From positions 2,944,001 to 3,008,000 of the forward strand of contig NZ_CP149571.1 in the NCBI RefSeq assembly GCF_037890695.1: DNA of 64,000 nucleotides, written 5' to 3'. The position numbers and the translations under genes were made by a program. The stretch is from Aeromonas jandaei. Its GTDB lineage: Bacteria > Pseudomonadota > Gammaproteobacteria > Enterobacterales > Aeromonadaceae. A model generated the notes under the pieces. The model saw nothing but the letters and a program-made list of their open reading frames with translations. It was not told the DNA's origin and did no database searches. Below are positions 55,869 to 64,000 of this stretch, piece after piece. Each line of letters begins with the position of its first letter. Position 1 is the first letter of the stretch.

Positions 55869-57601
55869 AAGCAATCTTGGTTACGGCTTGCCCGGCGGGC
55901 ATTGCCACCAGCTTTCTCGCTGCAAAACGGATAGAACAGCAGGCCAAACTGGCTGGCTGGGAACTCACCCTCGACGTCGGCTCCAGCGTGCAACCGCGCC
56001 AGATCCCCTCAAAAGAGCAGATTGCTGTGGCCGACCTGGTGCTGGTCGTCGCCAGCGCTCCGGTGGATCTCGCTGCCTATGATGGCAAGCGGGTCTATCA
56101 GGGGAGTATGGATCTCGCCCTGCAGGATCCGGCCGCCTTGCTGGAGGCAGCCACCAGCGGCGCCAGTGTCTATCGCCATCAAGCCGCCTCCGCCGTTGCC
56201 AATGCTGCCGCCAAACCGGCCGCCGCTGGCAAGCGCATCGTGGCGGTGACTGCCTGCCCGACCGGGGTGGCCCACACCTTTATGTCGGCAGAAGCGCTGG
56301 AGACCATGGCCAAACAGCTGGGTTATCAGATCCGAGTCGAGACTCAAGGCTCGGTCGGTGCCCAGAACGCCCTGACCGCCGAGGAGATTGCATCCGCCGA
56401 TCTGGTGTTCCTCGCCACCGATATCGAGGTGGACATGGCCCGTTTCGACGGCAAGCCGGTCTATCGCACCAGTACAGGCGCGGCGCTCAAGAAAACCCGT
56501 GCCGAGCTCGACAAGGCGTGGAACGAGGCGAAAACCTATCGCCACAGCGGCGTCAGCCAACCCAAGAAAGAGGAAAAAGCAGGCCCCTACAAGCACCTGC
56601 TGACCGGCGTCTCCTTCATGCTGCCGATGGTGGTGGCGGGCGGTCTTATCATCGCGCTCTCGTTTGTGTTCGGTATCGAAGCGTTCAAGGTGGAAGGCAC
56701 TCTGGCCGCCGCTCTGATGAAGATCGGTGGTGGCTCCGCCTTTGCCCTGATGATCCCGGTGCTGGCCGGTTACATTGCCTACTCCATCGCTGACCGCCCG
56801 GGTCTCGCCCCCGGCATGATCGGCGGTATGCTGGCAAGCTCGCTGGGCGCCGGTTTCCTTGGCGGCATCGTGGCCGGTTTCCTGGCCGGTTACAGCGCCA
56901 AGTACCTGAGTGACAAGGTGCGCCTGCCGGTGACCCTGGAAGCACTCAAGCCGATCCTTATCATTCCGCTGTTTGCCAGCCTCTTTACCGGTCTGGTGAT
57001 GATCTACGTCGTCGGTGGCCCGGTCGCCGGCATCATGAATGCCATGACCACCTTCCTCAACAACATGGGCTCTGCCAACGCCGTGCTGCTTGGTGTCATC
57101 ATCGGCGCCATGATGTGCTTCGACATGGGCGGCCCGGTCAACAAGGCGGCCTATGCCTTCGGTGTTGGCCTGCTGGCCTCCAAAACCTACGCCCCGATGG
57201 CTGCGGTAATGGCCGCCGGTATGGTGCCGGCGCTGGGGATGGGGATCGCCACCTTCCTGGCCCGCACCAAGTTCATCAAGGCGGAGCAGGAAGCGGGCAA
57301 AGCCTCCTTCGTGCTGGGTCTGTGCTTTATCTCCGAGGGGGCCATTCCGTTTGCCGCCAAGGATCCGATGCGGGTCATCCCGGCCTGCATGGTCGGCGGC
57401 GCCCTGACCGGTGCGCTCTCCATGCTGTTCGGCTGCGAACTGATGGCCCCCCACGGCGGTCTGTTCGTGCTGTTCATCCCGCACGCCATCAGCAATGTCA
57501 TGATGTATATCGTGGCGATTGCGGCAGGCTCGCTGCTGACCGGTGTCTCCTACGCCATGCTCAAGCGCGGCGAAGAGCAGGCCAAACTGGCCACGGCATA
57601 A
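55865..57601 (+). CDS. fruA: Fructose PTS EIIB'BC permease
   Basis: 578 residues. An N-terminal EIIB' copy (VTACPAGIATSF, near residue 5) is followed by the active EIIB domain (VTACPTGVAHTFMSAEALE, about 133-151, with phospho-Cys) and the EIIC membrane domain (about 240-575). It imports fructose as fructose-1-phosphate. The ATG at 55865 overlaps the fruK stop (ATGA) and is preceded by AGGAG. The last gene of fruBKA, followed by a terminator. Confidence 0.97.
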   Translation: MKAILVTACPAGIATSFLAAKRIEQQAKLAGWELTLDVGSSVQPRQIPSKEQIAVADLVLVVASAPVDLAAYDGKRVYQGSMDLALQDPAALLEAATSGASVYRHQAASAVANAAAKPAAAGKRIVAVTACPTGVAHTFMSAEALETMAKQLGYQIRVETQGSVGAQNALTAEEIASADLVFLATDIEVDMARFDGKPVYRTSTGAALKKTRAELDKAWNEAKTYRHSGVSQPKKEEKAGPYKHLLTGVSFMLPMVVAGGLIIALSFVFGIEAFKVEGTLAAALMKIGGGSAFALMIPVLAGYIAYSIADRPGLAPGMIGGMLASSLGAGFLGGIVAGFLAGYSAKYLSDKVRLPVTLEALKPILIIPLFASLFTGLVMIYVVGGPVAGIMNAMTTFLNNMGSANAVLLGVIIGAMMCFDMGGPVNKAAYAFGVGLLASKTYAPMAAVMAAGMVPALGMGIATFLARTKFIKAEQEAGKASFVLGLCFISEGAIPFAAKDPMRVIPACMVGGALTGALSMLFGCELMAPHGGLFVLFIPHAISNVMMYIVAIAAGSLLTGVSYAMLKRGEEQAKLATA

Positions 57602-57632
57602 GCCTTGCCACCCGGCAACACGTCATAACCAA

Positions 57633-57656
57633 GAGCGGCCTGCGGGCCGCTTTTTG
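57633..57656 (+). terminator. Terminator of fruBKA
   Basis: Stem AGCGGCC/GGCCGCT with a four-base loop, then TTTTTG. Confidence 0.92.
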
Positions 57657-57706
57657 TTTTGCTGGGGAATTGATGAGCTATGAGGAGGATTACTGGTAGG
57701 CAGAGG

Positions 57707-57958
57707 TTAAAAATCCCAGCCAGATTGTTCTGGCTGCTCGGGTTGAGCTCCTTCCTGTGCTTTGCGGCGGGCGGCTTCAACCCGCGCCTTGCGGGCACGG
57801 CACAGACGCATTACATCCTGCTGCTGGGCGGGGGTCATGGCGAGCCAGTTGAAACGCTCTTCGCGGCTGCGCAAACACCCTTTGCAGTAGCCCTTGTTGT
57901 TCACTTCGCAGACCCCGATGCAGGGACTCTGCAGCGGGAAGATCTCGAGCTGTTCCAT
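57707..57958 (-). CDS. DUF1289 family protein
   Basis: 83 residues with the DUF1289 cysteine pattern SPCIGVCEVNNKGYCKGCLR (residues 11-30), probably metal-binding. Then comes REERFNWLAMTPAQQQDVM and a basic-acidic tail. It resembles E. coli YdhL. The function is unknown. A second DUF1289 domain in the window is fused to a CWC domain (26026-26337). The ATG at 57958 follows GAGG. It is divergent from mltA. Confidence 0.88.
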   Translation of the reverse strand: MEQLEIFPLQSPCIGVCEVNNKGYCKGCLRSREERFNWLAMTPAQQQDVMRLCRARKARVEAARRKAQEGAQPEQPEQSGWDF

Positions 57959-58107
57959 CCATCACCTCGCACATCCTGTCACCTTGTTATAACCCAGCTG
58001 TCACCTTTGGCGAAATCCCTCTTCAAGTGATTGATGTCGTTTGCTTTCCCCCTGCAAATTTGGCATCTTCCCCGCCGAGCATGGCTATTGGCGTTATATG
58101 AGGACAT

Positions 58108-59259
58108 ATGAATAAACACGCGTACTGGCTGACCGCCGTGGTGCTGGGTCTGGCCGGTTGTGCAGGCAACTCTGAACAAGCTCAGGTGCCCAAAAAACAG
58201 ACCGACAACAGATGTTTCCTGAACTGCGAGGTGCCGGTAAATCTGGGCAAGCAGTATCTGGACGGCACCTTGCCGGGGGAGCTGGTCAGGGTTGAGCGGG
58301 TCAATAGCCGTGCGCGAGCCGATTACAGCAAGTTTGGCCCGCAGAGCCGGTTGGTGCTGGAGCGCTCCGGCAAGATGAACCGCCGTTATGGCGAGCTCTA
58401 TCACAAGCTCTCCCGCTGGGTGGCCAACGGCGGCAACCCTGCCGACATCACCCGGTACGGCATCAGCCTGGCCCAACTGGGCGGGGCGGATCGGATGGGT
58501 AACGTGCTCTTCACCGGCTACTACTCGCCGGTGCTGGAGGTGCGTCGTCGCCCCGATGCCAAGTACAAATATCCTATCTATGCCATGCCCAACTGTGGCA
58601 GCCGTTGTCCGACCCGGGCCCAGATCCATCAGGGGGCGCTGGCCAACCGCGGGCTGGAGCTGGGTTACAGCAAATCCCTTATCGACAACTTCCTGATGGA
58701 TGTGCAGGGGTCCGGCTTTGTGCACTATGGCGATGAGGATCGGCTGCAATATCTGGGTTACAGCGGCAAGAATGGTCACGGTTACGTGAGTATCGGCCGG
58801 GTGCTGATCGACCGCGGCGAAGTGCCCAAGGAGCAGATGTCGATGAAGGCCATTAAGGATTGGGCGAGCCGCCAGCCGGAGGAGAGCGTCAAGGAGCTGG
58901 TGGAGCAGAATCCCTCTTATGTCTTCTTCGAGCGCCGCCCGACCAACGATGTGATCGGTGCGGCCGGTATTCCGTTACTGCCGATGGCGGCCGTTGCTGC
59001 CGACAAGACCCTGCTGCCGATGGGCACCCCGATCCTCGCCGAAGTGCCGTTGCTCGACAAAGAGGGCAACTGAACCGGCAAACACCAGCTGCGGCTGTTG
59101 ATTGCGCTGGATGTGGGCGGCGCGGTGAAGAAGGGCCACCTCGACCTTTATCACGGCATGGGCGAGAAGGCCGGTGTCGCAGCGGGTCACTACAAGCACT
59201 TCGGCCGGGTCTGGAAGCTGGGTCTGCACCACGGGCCGACTGCCGCGCCCTGGTTGTAA
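58108..59259 (+). pseudogene. mltA: Membrane-bound lytic transglycosylase A, interrupted by TGA
   Basis: The lipoprotein signal MNKHAYWLTAVVLGLAGC has the lipid-bearing Cys18, and MltA homology runs along the whole gene (GNVLFTGYYSPVLEVRRRP, GMG-type pseudo-Pro loops). The frame meets TGA at 59071-59073 (GN*TGKHQLRL), where homologues keep a residue; TGG (Trp) to TGA is the simplest cause. It then stays open to TAA at 59257-59259 with normal MltA sequence, including DVGGAVKKGHLDLYHGMG. The family's catalytic Asp (in HLDLY) lies after the stop. Truncation gives 321 instead of 383 residues and an inactive enzyme. Confidence 0.88.
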
Positions 59260-59325
59260 TGTCAGTGCTGGCAGGTTGAGCAGCCAGCAGCCCACTTAGG
59301 TATCGATTAGGCATCGAGATGGATC

Positions 59326-59360
59326 TAAAAAAGCCGCCGGAGCAATCCGGCGGCTTTTTG
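59326..59360. terminator. Bidirectional terminator
   Basis: A fourteen-base-pair stem AAAAAGCCGCCGGA/TCCGGCGGCTTTTT serves mltA (+) and yfaE (-). Confidence 0.95.
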
Positions 59361-59403
59361 TTTTGGTCTCTTTGGCTGCGTGCACGAGGTGCGGCAAACG
59401 GGA

Positions 59404-59724
59404 TCAGCGTTTCTGAATATCCAGCTTGATGGCGCCGACCGGCTTGCAGCAGCAGGGGAGACACTCCCCTTGGGAGACAAAGGCGAGCGGCACATTGGGA
59501 TAGTGCACCTTGCCCGCGATGAGCGGGGTGCGGCAGGCACCGCAATAGCCGCTGCGGCACTGGAACTCGACCCGATGGCCGTGGCGTTCCAGGGTTTCCA
59601 GCACGCTTTCGCCGGGATGAGCGTGCAGCACGCCATCCCGGGTATGTACCCGTGGTGCCTGAACCGCCTGCTGTTCGGCAGGCGAGTGCGGGGCAGGGGT
59701 CAGCGTGCGGAAGGCGTCACTCAC
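59404..59724 (-). CDS. yfaE: YfaE-like 2Fe-2S ferredoxin
   Basis: 106 residues, a plant-type 2Fe-2S ferredoxin with cluster ligands in [15 protein letters not shown] (about residues 54-68) and ECLPCCC (about 87-93). YfaE maintains or regenerates the diferric-tyrosyl radical of NrdB. The GTG start overlaps the nrdB TGA, so the gene is translationally coupled as the third gene of nrdAB-yfaE. It has about 20 extra N-terminal residues relative to E. coli. Confidence 0.92.
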   Translation of the reverse strand: MSDAFRTLTPAPHSPAEQQAVQAPRVHTRDGVLHAHPGESVLETLERHGHRVEFQCRSGYCGACRTPLIAGKVHYPNVPLAFVSQGECLPCCCKPVGAIKLDIQKR

Positions 59725-60854
59725 AGCTCGAAATCACCCAGGTCTTCAGCATTCACTTCGCTGTCGATCTGACCCACCAGATAGGAGCTTACCTCTACCT
59801 CTTGCGGGGCGACCTGCACGTTGTCGGAGGAGAGCCAGGTGTTGATCCAGGGGATCGGGTTCTGCTTGGTGCCGGCAAAGGCTGGTTGCAGACCGACGGC
59901 GGCCATCCGCAGGTTGGTGATGTACTCCACGTACTGGCAGAGGATGTCCTTGTTCAGGCCGATCATGGAGCCGCCCTGGAACAGGTACTCGGCCCACTCT
60001 TTCTCCTGAATGGCGGCTTCTTTGAACAGCTCGAAGCAGGCCTGTTCGCACTCGGCGGCGATCTCGGCCATCTCGGGGTCGTCCTGACCGCTGCGCATCA
60101 GGTTCAGCATGTGCTGGGTACCGGTCAGGTGGAGTGCCTCATCGCGGGCGATCATCTTGATGATCTTGGCGTTGCCCTCCATCAGCTCGCGCTCGGCGAA
60201 GGCAAAGGAGCAGGCGAAGCTGACGTAGAAGCGGATCGCTTCCAGCGCGTTGACGCTCATCAGGCAGAGATAGAGCTTCTTCTTCAGCTCACGCAAGGTG
60301 ATGGTTACCTCGCGGCCAGCAACGGTGTGGGTTCCTTCACCGTGCAGGTTGTAGAGGGCGGTCGCTTCGATCAGGTCGTCGTAGAAGTGGCTGATGGAGC
60401 CGGCGCGCTTGAGGATCTGCTCGTTGGTCACGATGTCGTCGAACACCTGGGCGGGGGTGTTGACGATGTTGCGGATGATATGGGTGTAGGAGCGAGAGTG
60501 GATGGTCTCGGAGAACGCCCAGGTCTCGATCCAGGTTTCCAGCTCCGGAATGGAGACCAGCGGCAGCAGCGCCACGTTGGGGCTGCGACCCTGAATGGAG
60601 TCCAGCAGAGTCTGGTACTTCAGGTTGGAGATGAAGATGTGCTGCTCGTGGGGCGGCAGGGCCTGATAGTCGATGCGATCACGGGAGACATCCACCTCTT
60701 CCGGGCGCCAGAAGAAGGAGAGTTGTTTTTCGATCAGCCGCTCGAACACTTCGTGCTTTTGCTGGTCATAACGGGCTACGTTGACCGATTGGCCAAAAAA
60801 CATCGGCTCTTTGAGCTGGTCGTTTTGGGTTTGGCAGAAAGTTGAATAGGCCAT
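59721..60854 (-). CDS. nrdB: Class Ia ribonucleotide reductase, beta subunit
   Basis: 377 residues, nearly collinear with E. coli NrdB (376). It houses the diiron site and the tyrosyl radical. The iron ligands and radical Tyr lie in [13 protein letters not shown] (about 113-125), with further ligands in ERELMEGN and [10 protein letters not shown] (about 234-243). The C-terminal [16 protein letters not shown] binds NrdA. It is 80 bases downstream of nrdA, with an intercistronic hairpin between. Confidence 0.98.
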   Translation of the reverse strand: MAYSTFCQTQNDQLKEPMFFGQSVNVARYDQQKHEVFERLIEKQLSFFWRPEEVDVSRDRIDYQALPPHEQHIFISNLKYQTLLDSIQGRSPNVALLPLVSIPELETWIETWAFSETIHSRSYTHIIRNIVNTPAQVFDDIVTNEQILKRAGSISHFYDDLIEATALYNLHGEGTHTVAGREVTITLRELKKKLYLCLMSVNALEAIRFYVSFACSFAFAERELMEGNAKIIKMIARDEALHLTGTQHMLNLMRSGQDDPEMAEIAAECEQACFELFKEAAIQEKEWAEYLFQGGSMIGLNKDILCQYVEYITNLRMAAVGLQPAFAGTKQNPIPWINTWLSSDNVQVAPQEVEVSSYLVGQIDSEVNAEDLGDFEL

Positions 60855-60889
60855 GGTTACCAGAATGTCTGTATGGAGAAAACAGGAGA

Positions 60890-60910
60890 GCGGGAGCTTG
60901 TCGCTCCCGC
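60890..60910 (-). other. Intercistronic hairpin between nrdA and nrdB
   Basis: A perfect eight-base-pair stem GCGGGAGC/GCTCCCGC with a five-base loop. There is no strong T tract, so it is more likely an mRNA stability or processing element than a full terminator. Confidence 0.6.
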
Positions 60911-60934
60911 CCGGTTATCAGATCTTGCCGTGAC

Positions 60935-63202
60935 TTAGATTTTGCAAGCCCCGCCAGCGCAACCGTCATCTTGCAGATCGGTCTGGGCATCGTCCGCACC
61001 ATCACGGGTGTTGTGATAGTAGAGGGTCTTGAGGCCGTATTTGTAGGCGGTCAGCAAGTCCTTCAGCAGCTGCTTCATCGGCACCTTGTTGCCTTCGAAA
61101 CGGGCCGGGTCGTAGTTGGTGTTGGCGGAGATCGCCTGATCCACAAACTTCTGCATGATACCGACCAGCTGCAGGTAGCCGTCGACGCTCGGTTGCTTCC
61201 AGAGCAGTTCGTATTGATCTTTCAGGCGATCATACTCGGGCACCACCTGTTTGAGAATGCCGTCCTTGGAGGCCTTGACCGACACCAGACCACGCGGCGG
61301 CTCGATACCGTTGGTGGCGTTGGAGATCTGGCTGGAGGTCTCGCTCGGCATCAGGGCGGTCAGGGTGGAGTTGCGCAAACCCACGGATTTGATCTCTTCG
61401 CGCAGGCTTTCCCAATCCAGATGCAGCTGCTCGTTGCACAGCGCATCCAGATCCTTCTTGTAGGTGTCGATCGGCAGAATGCCCTGGGCATAGGTGGTCT
61501 CGCCAAACAGCGGGCAGGGGCCGAATTCGCGGGCCAGCTGCACGGAGGCTTTCAGCAGATAGTACTGGATCGCCTCGAAGGTGCGGTGAGTCAGCGCCAG
61601 ACCGGAGCCATCAGAGTAACGGGCACCGTTCTTGGCCAGGTAGTAGGCGTAGTTGATGACGCCGATCCCCAGAGTGCGACGACCCATGCTGCCACGCTTG
61701 GCGGCGGCAATCGGGTAGTCCTGATAGTCGAGCAGGGCATCGAGGGCACGCACGGCCAGATCGGCCATCTCTTCCAGATCTTCCAGCTTGTCGATGGCAC
61801 CCAGGTTGAAGGCGGAGAGGGTGCACAGGGCGATCTCGCCGTTCTCGTCGTCGATGTTGTTGAGCGGCTTGGTCGGCAGCGCAATCTCGAGGCAGAGGTT
61901 GGACTGGCGTACCGGCGCCACGCTCGGATCAAACGGGCTGTGGGTGTTGCAGTGATCGACGTTCTGGATGTAGATGCGACCGGTACCGGCACGCTCCTGC
62001 ATCATCAGGGAGAAGAGATCGACTGCCTTGAGGGTCTTCTTGCGAATGGCCGGATCCTGCTCGTACTTGACGTAGAGCTCTTCAAACTTGTCCTGATCGG
62101 CAAAGAAGGCATCGTACAGGCCCGGCGCATCGGACGGGGAGAACAGGGTGATGTCACCGCCCTTGATGAGGCGCTGATACATCAGCTTGTTGATCTGCAC
62201 GCCGTAGTCCATGTGACGGACACGGTTCTCTTCGACGCCGCGGTTGTTCTTCAGTACCAGCAGGCTTTCCACTTCGGTGTGCCACAGCGGATAGAACAGG
62301 GTGGCCGCACCGCCGCGCACGCCGCCCTGAGAGCAGCACTTCACGGCAGTCTGGAAGTATTTGTAGAAGGGGATGCAACCGGTGTGGAACGCTTCGCCGC
62401 CACGGATCGGGCTGCCCAGACCGCGGATGCGACCAGCGTTGATGCCGATACCGGCGCGCTGGGAGACGTAACGCACGATGGAGCTGGCGGTGGCGTTGAT
62501 GGAGTCCAGGCTGTCGTCGCACTCGATCAGTACGCAGGAGCTGAACTGACGGGTTGGGGTGCGCACGCCGCTCATGATCGGGGTCGGCAGGGAGATCTTG
62601 AAGGTCGAGATCGCATCATAGAAGCGCTTGATGTAGTCCAGACGGGTATCTTTCGGATACTTGGAGAAGAGGCAGGCCGCTACCAGGATGTAGAGGAACT
62701 GCGGGCTCTCGTAGATCTCGCCGGTGACGCGGTTTTGTACCAGATACTTGCCTTCCAGCTGCTTGACCGCCGCGTAGGAGAAGTTCATGTCGCGCCAGTG
62801 ATCCATGTGCGCGTTCAGCTCTTCGAATTCGGCCTGGGTGTAATCTTCCAGCAGGTGTTTGTCGTACTTGCCCATGTCGACCAGACGAGCCACGTGCTGG
62901 TAGAGGTGGGGCGGTTCGAACTGGCCGTAGGCCTTCTTGCGCAGGTGGAAGATGGCCAGACGGGCAGCCATGTACTGGTAGTCCGGGGTCTGCTCGGAGA
63001 TGAGGTCAGCCGTTGCCTTGATGATGGTTTCGTGAATGTCGGCGGTACGGATACCGTCATAGAACTGGATGTGGGACTTGAGCTCTACCTGGGAGACCGA
63101 CACGTTGTCGAGACCCTCGGCGGCCCAGTCCAGCACGCGGTGAATTTTATCCAGATCGATGGGTTCTTTGTGTCCGTTACGCTTCGTCACAAACAAGTTC
63201 AT
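60935..63202 (-). CDS. nrdA: Class Ia ribonucleotide reductase, alpha subunit
   Basis: 755 residues. It reduces ribonucleoside diphosphates. The N-terminal ATP-cone (KRNGHKEPIDLDKIHRVLDW, about 6-25) binds ATP/dATP. The active-site Asn-Cys-Glu is in QSNLCLEIALP, and the partner Cys in TRQFSSCVLIEC. PSETSSQISNATNGIEPPRG is a core motif, and the C-terminal redox pair is in DDGCAGGACKI. The ATG at 63202 is the best match to E. coli; 12 more in-frame codons lie upstream. Paired NrdR-like and DnaA boxes precede it. Confidence 0.98.
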   Translation of the reverse strand: MNLFVTKRNGHKEPIDLDKIHRVLDWAAEGLDNVSVSQVELKSHIQFYDGIRTADIHETIIKATADLISEQTPDYQYMAARLAIFHLRKKAYGQFEPPHLYQHVARLVDMGKYDKHLLEDYTQAEFEELNAHMDHWRDMNFSYAAVKQLEGKYLVQNRVTGEIYESPQFLYILVAACLFSKYPKDTRLDYIKRFYDAISTFKISLPTPIMSGVRTPTRQFSSCVLIECDDSLDSINATASSIVRYVSQRAGIGINAGRIRGLGSPIRGGEAFHTGCIPFYKYFQTAVKCCSQGGVRGGAATLFYPLWHTEVESLLVLKNNRGVEENRVRHMDYGVQINKLMYQRLIKGGDITLFSPSDAPGLYDAFFADQDKFEELYVKYEQDPAIRKKTLKAVDLFSLMMQERAGTGRIYIQNVDHCNTHSPFDPSVAPVRQSNLCLEIALPTKPLNNIDDENGEIALCTLSAFNLGAIDKLEDLEEMADLAVRALDALLDYQDYPIAAAKRGSMGRRTLGIGVINYAYYLAKNGARYSDGSGLALTHRTFEAIQYYLLKASVQLAREFGPCPLFGETTYAQGILPIDTYKKDLDALCNEQLHLDWESLREEIKSVGLRNSTLTALMPSETSSQISNATNGIEPPRGLVSVKASKDGILKQVVPEYDRLKDQYELLWKQPSVDGYLQLVGIMQKFVDQAISANTNYDPARFEGNKVPMKQLLKDLLTAYKYGLKTLYYHNTRDGADDAQTDLQDDGCAGGACKI

Positions 63203-63312
63203 TGGCTGATGACCTTTAGTTGATTCCCGAAAAACCATCGCACGCCACCCGGCTGCTGGCGGTCACAGGAGGACGGGCCGGTGCAGTTGTTGGGTAACTA
63301 TTGTGCGATGAA

Positions 63313-63328
63313 TCACAAGATATAGTGT
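63313..63328. promoter_or_regulatory. NrdR box 1
   Basis: TCACAAGATATAGTGT fits the NrdR consensus (acaCwAtATaTwGtgt) upstream of nrdA. Confidence 0.65.
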
Positions 63329-63343
63329 TATTTTGATATCGAG

Positions 63344-63359
63344 CTACAAGATAGTGAGG
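63344..63359. promoter_or_regulatory. NrdR box 2
   Basis: CTACAAGATAGTGAGG, a weaker match, lies exactly 31 bases from box 1. The spacing is the three-turn distance usual for NrdR site pairs. Confidence 0.5.
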
Positions 63360-63378
63360 TCGACTGCGCATTGCAATG

Positions 63379-63387
63379 TGTGGATAA
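63379..63387 (-). promoter_or_regulatory. DnaA box 1 of nrdA
   Basis: TGTGGATAA, the perfect complement of TTATCCACA. DnaA regulates nrdAB in E. coli through two such boxes. Confidence 0.75.
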
Positions 63388-63396
63388 CTGGCTTGC

Positions 63397-63405
63397 TGTG
63401 GATAA
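63397..63405 (-). promoter_or_regulatory. DnaA box 2 of nrdA
   Basis: A second perfect TGTGGATAA in the same orientation, 18 bases from the first. Confidence 0.75.
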
Positions 63406-63771
63406 ATTGTGGGTGTTGTTGTCTCTGTTAGTGGTTGCTCACAGTGAGCGGGTTTTCATTCGTCCGCTTCGTCAAATGCAAGCCTCACGATCGAAGATGG
63501 AAAATTTAAATAACTTTTTTTGCTTGCGAAAAGGGGGCCTTTTTACTAGCAAACGCCTGCTGATTATCCCTTGCCCAACAAGGGACAAAAGCTGTCCAGC
63601 GCTCGGTTGTCACTGCAAAATGTGAAGCGCACTTTCTCGGTCTGCTTGCTGACAGTTGCCTCAGTGAAACGGGAGCAAGGTTGTCATATGGACTCTTTAC
63701 GACGGTTAAAGTTGCCTTGGTGATCCACCTACGCTCTCTTCTCGTTAGCTGTCGGGGACAGGAGAGGGTCG

Positions 63772-63800
63772 TAAAAAAGGGCATCAACCCCTGATGCCCC
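63772..63800 (-). terminator. Terminator of the HAD gene
   Basis: Minus-strand stem GGGCATCA/TGATGCCC with a five-base loop, then TTTTTT. Confidence 0.9.
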
Positions 63801-63827
63801 AATCTTGCGACGTTACGACTGGCAGCT

Positions 63828-64000
63828 TCAGCCCAGCTCGTAGCGCAGCCAGTGATGCAGCGCCTGCACGGTATCAAAGTGCAGGTCGGCGCCCCACTCT
63901 GCGGGATTCTCGTTATCGTTGAGATAGCCCCAGCCAGCAACCGCAGTGCGCATGCCGGCGTTGCGGCCCGCTTCGATGTCGCGCACATGATCCCCCACAT
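63828..64000 (-). CDS. HAD family phosphatase, C-terminal part (Gph/MupP-like)
   Basis: Only the last 56 codons are in the window; the gene enters from the right edge. VGDHVRDIEAGRNAGMRTAVAGWGY is the HAD motif IV (GDxxxDxxAGxxAGM) of phosphoglycolate-phosphatase-type enzymes, followed by ENPAEWGADLHFD. In Pseudomonas a related gene next to ubiG is mupP (N-acetylmuramic acid 6-phosphate phosphatase); the neighbour needed to test that is outside the window. The stop is TGA at 63830-63828. Confidence 0.82.
   Translation of the reverse strand, partial: VGDHVRDIEAGRNAGMRTAVAGWGYLNDNENPAEWGADLHFDTVQALHHWLRYELG

Larger units (their letters stand above)
63203..63827. other. nrdA promoter region and flanking intergenic DNA
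   Basis: About 625 bases without a supported gene. The half near nrdA carries the NrdR-like and DnaA boxes. An AT-rich segment lies at about 63500-63545. The rest leads to the HAD-gene terminator. Open frames here give no recognisable protein. Confidence 0.55.

Noticed and set aside
59071..59073. Selenocysteine decoding of the mltA TGA
   Set aside because: Homologues do not have Cys or Sec at this place, and no recognisable SECIS-like hairpin directly follows. A nonsense change is simpler.
63506..64000. Long minus-strand ORF covering the HAD gene end
   Set aside because: It is the wrong frame. The true HAD frame ends at 63828 and carries the GDHVRDIEAGRNAG motif.

Overview
The window looks like chromosomal DNA of an Aeromonas species. 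It is GC-rich gammaproteobacterial sequence. Many proteins are close to E. coli and Vibrio orthologues (FadR, NhaB, DsbB, MinCDE, PrmB/AroC, FruBKA, NrdAB), and a 46-residue protein resembling the small TIGR02808 family is present. The genus call is inference from protein similarity and gene order. No rRNA was available to confirm it.

Layout. 0-13 kb: a YbjL-type transporter, tRNA-Asn with its promoter, uvrB with a YkvA-like gene, a DedA protein, the conserved dsbB-nhaB / fadR block, yaeQ, an AEC transporter and an orphan sigma-54 activator. 13.2-13.9 kb: five tRNA-Val(GAC) genes of two sequence types, with a decayed sixth copy just after a clear sigma-70 promoter. 14-32 kb: housekeeping genes, including norM, yaeP, riboflavin synthase, hxpB followed by the tail of a lost paralogue, purT, azoR, a marR operon, cvfB, two DUF440 genes around mtgA, minCDE/ycgL and a PhnA-type protein.

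33.4-36.6 kb is an accessory patch. It holds a complete 1198-bp IS481-family element with 26-bp imperfect inverted repeats and a 7-bp target duplication, inserted into the terminator of the upstream methyltransferase gene. Next come a repeat of the IS end, a signal-peptide-bearing ClpP-like protein in AT-rich DNA and a decayed IS5-type transposase. A secreted GH19 chitinase follows.

38.5-48.7 kb: GFA protein, histidine phosphatase, PAS-PAS-GGDEF cyclase, smrB/prmB/aroC, two solitary periplasmic binding proteins, rhlE and a MAPEG protein. 48.7-50.6 kb is a second AT-rich patch with a DUF4238 gene and a gene carrying a HEPN-like R-x4-H motif. This pair is the best candidate in the window for an undescribed defence or toxin module, but the evidence is thin.

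50.6-64 kb: tyrP, cra and the fructose PTS operon fruBKA with two Cra operators, a DUF1289 gene, mltA interrupted by an in-frame TGA before its catalytic Asp, and the class Ia ribonucleotide reductase operon nrdA-nrdB-yfaE. Upstream of nrdA are paired NrdR-like boxes and two perfect DnaA boxes. The last gene is an HAD phosphatase cut by the window edge.
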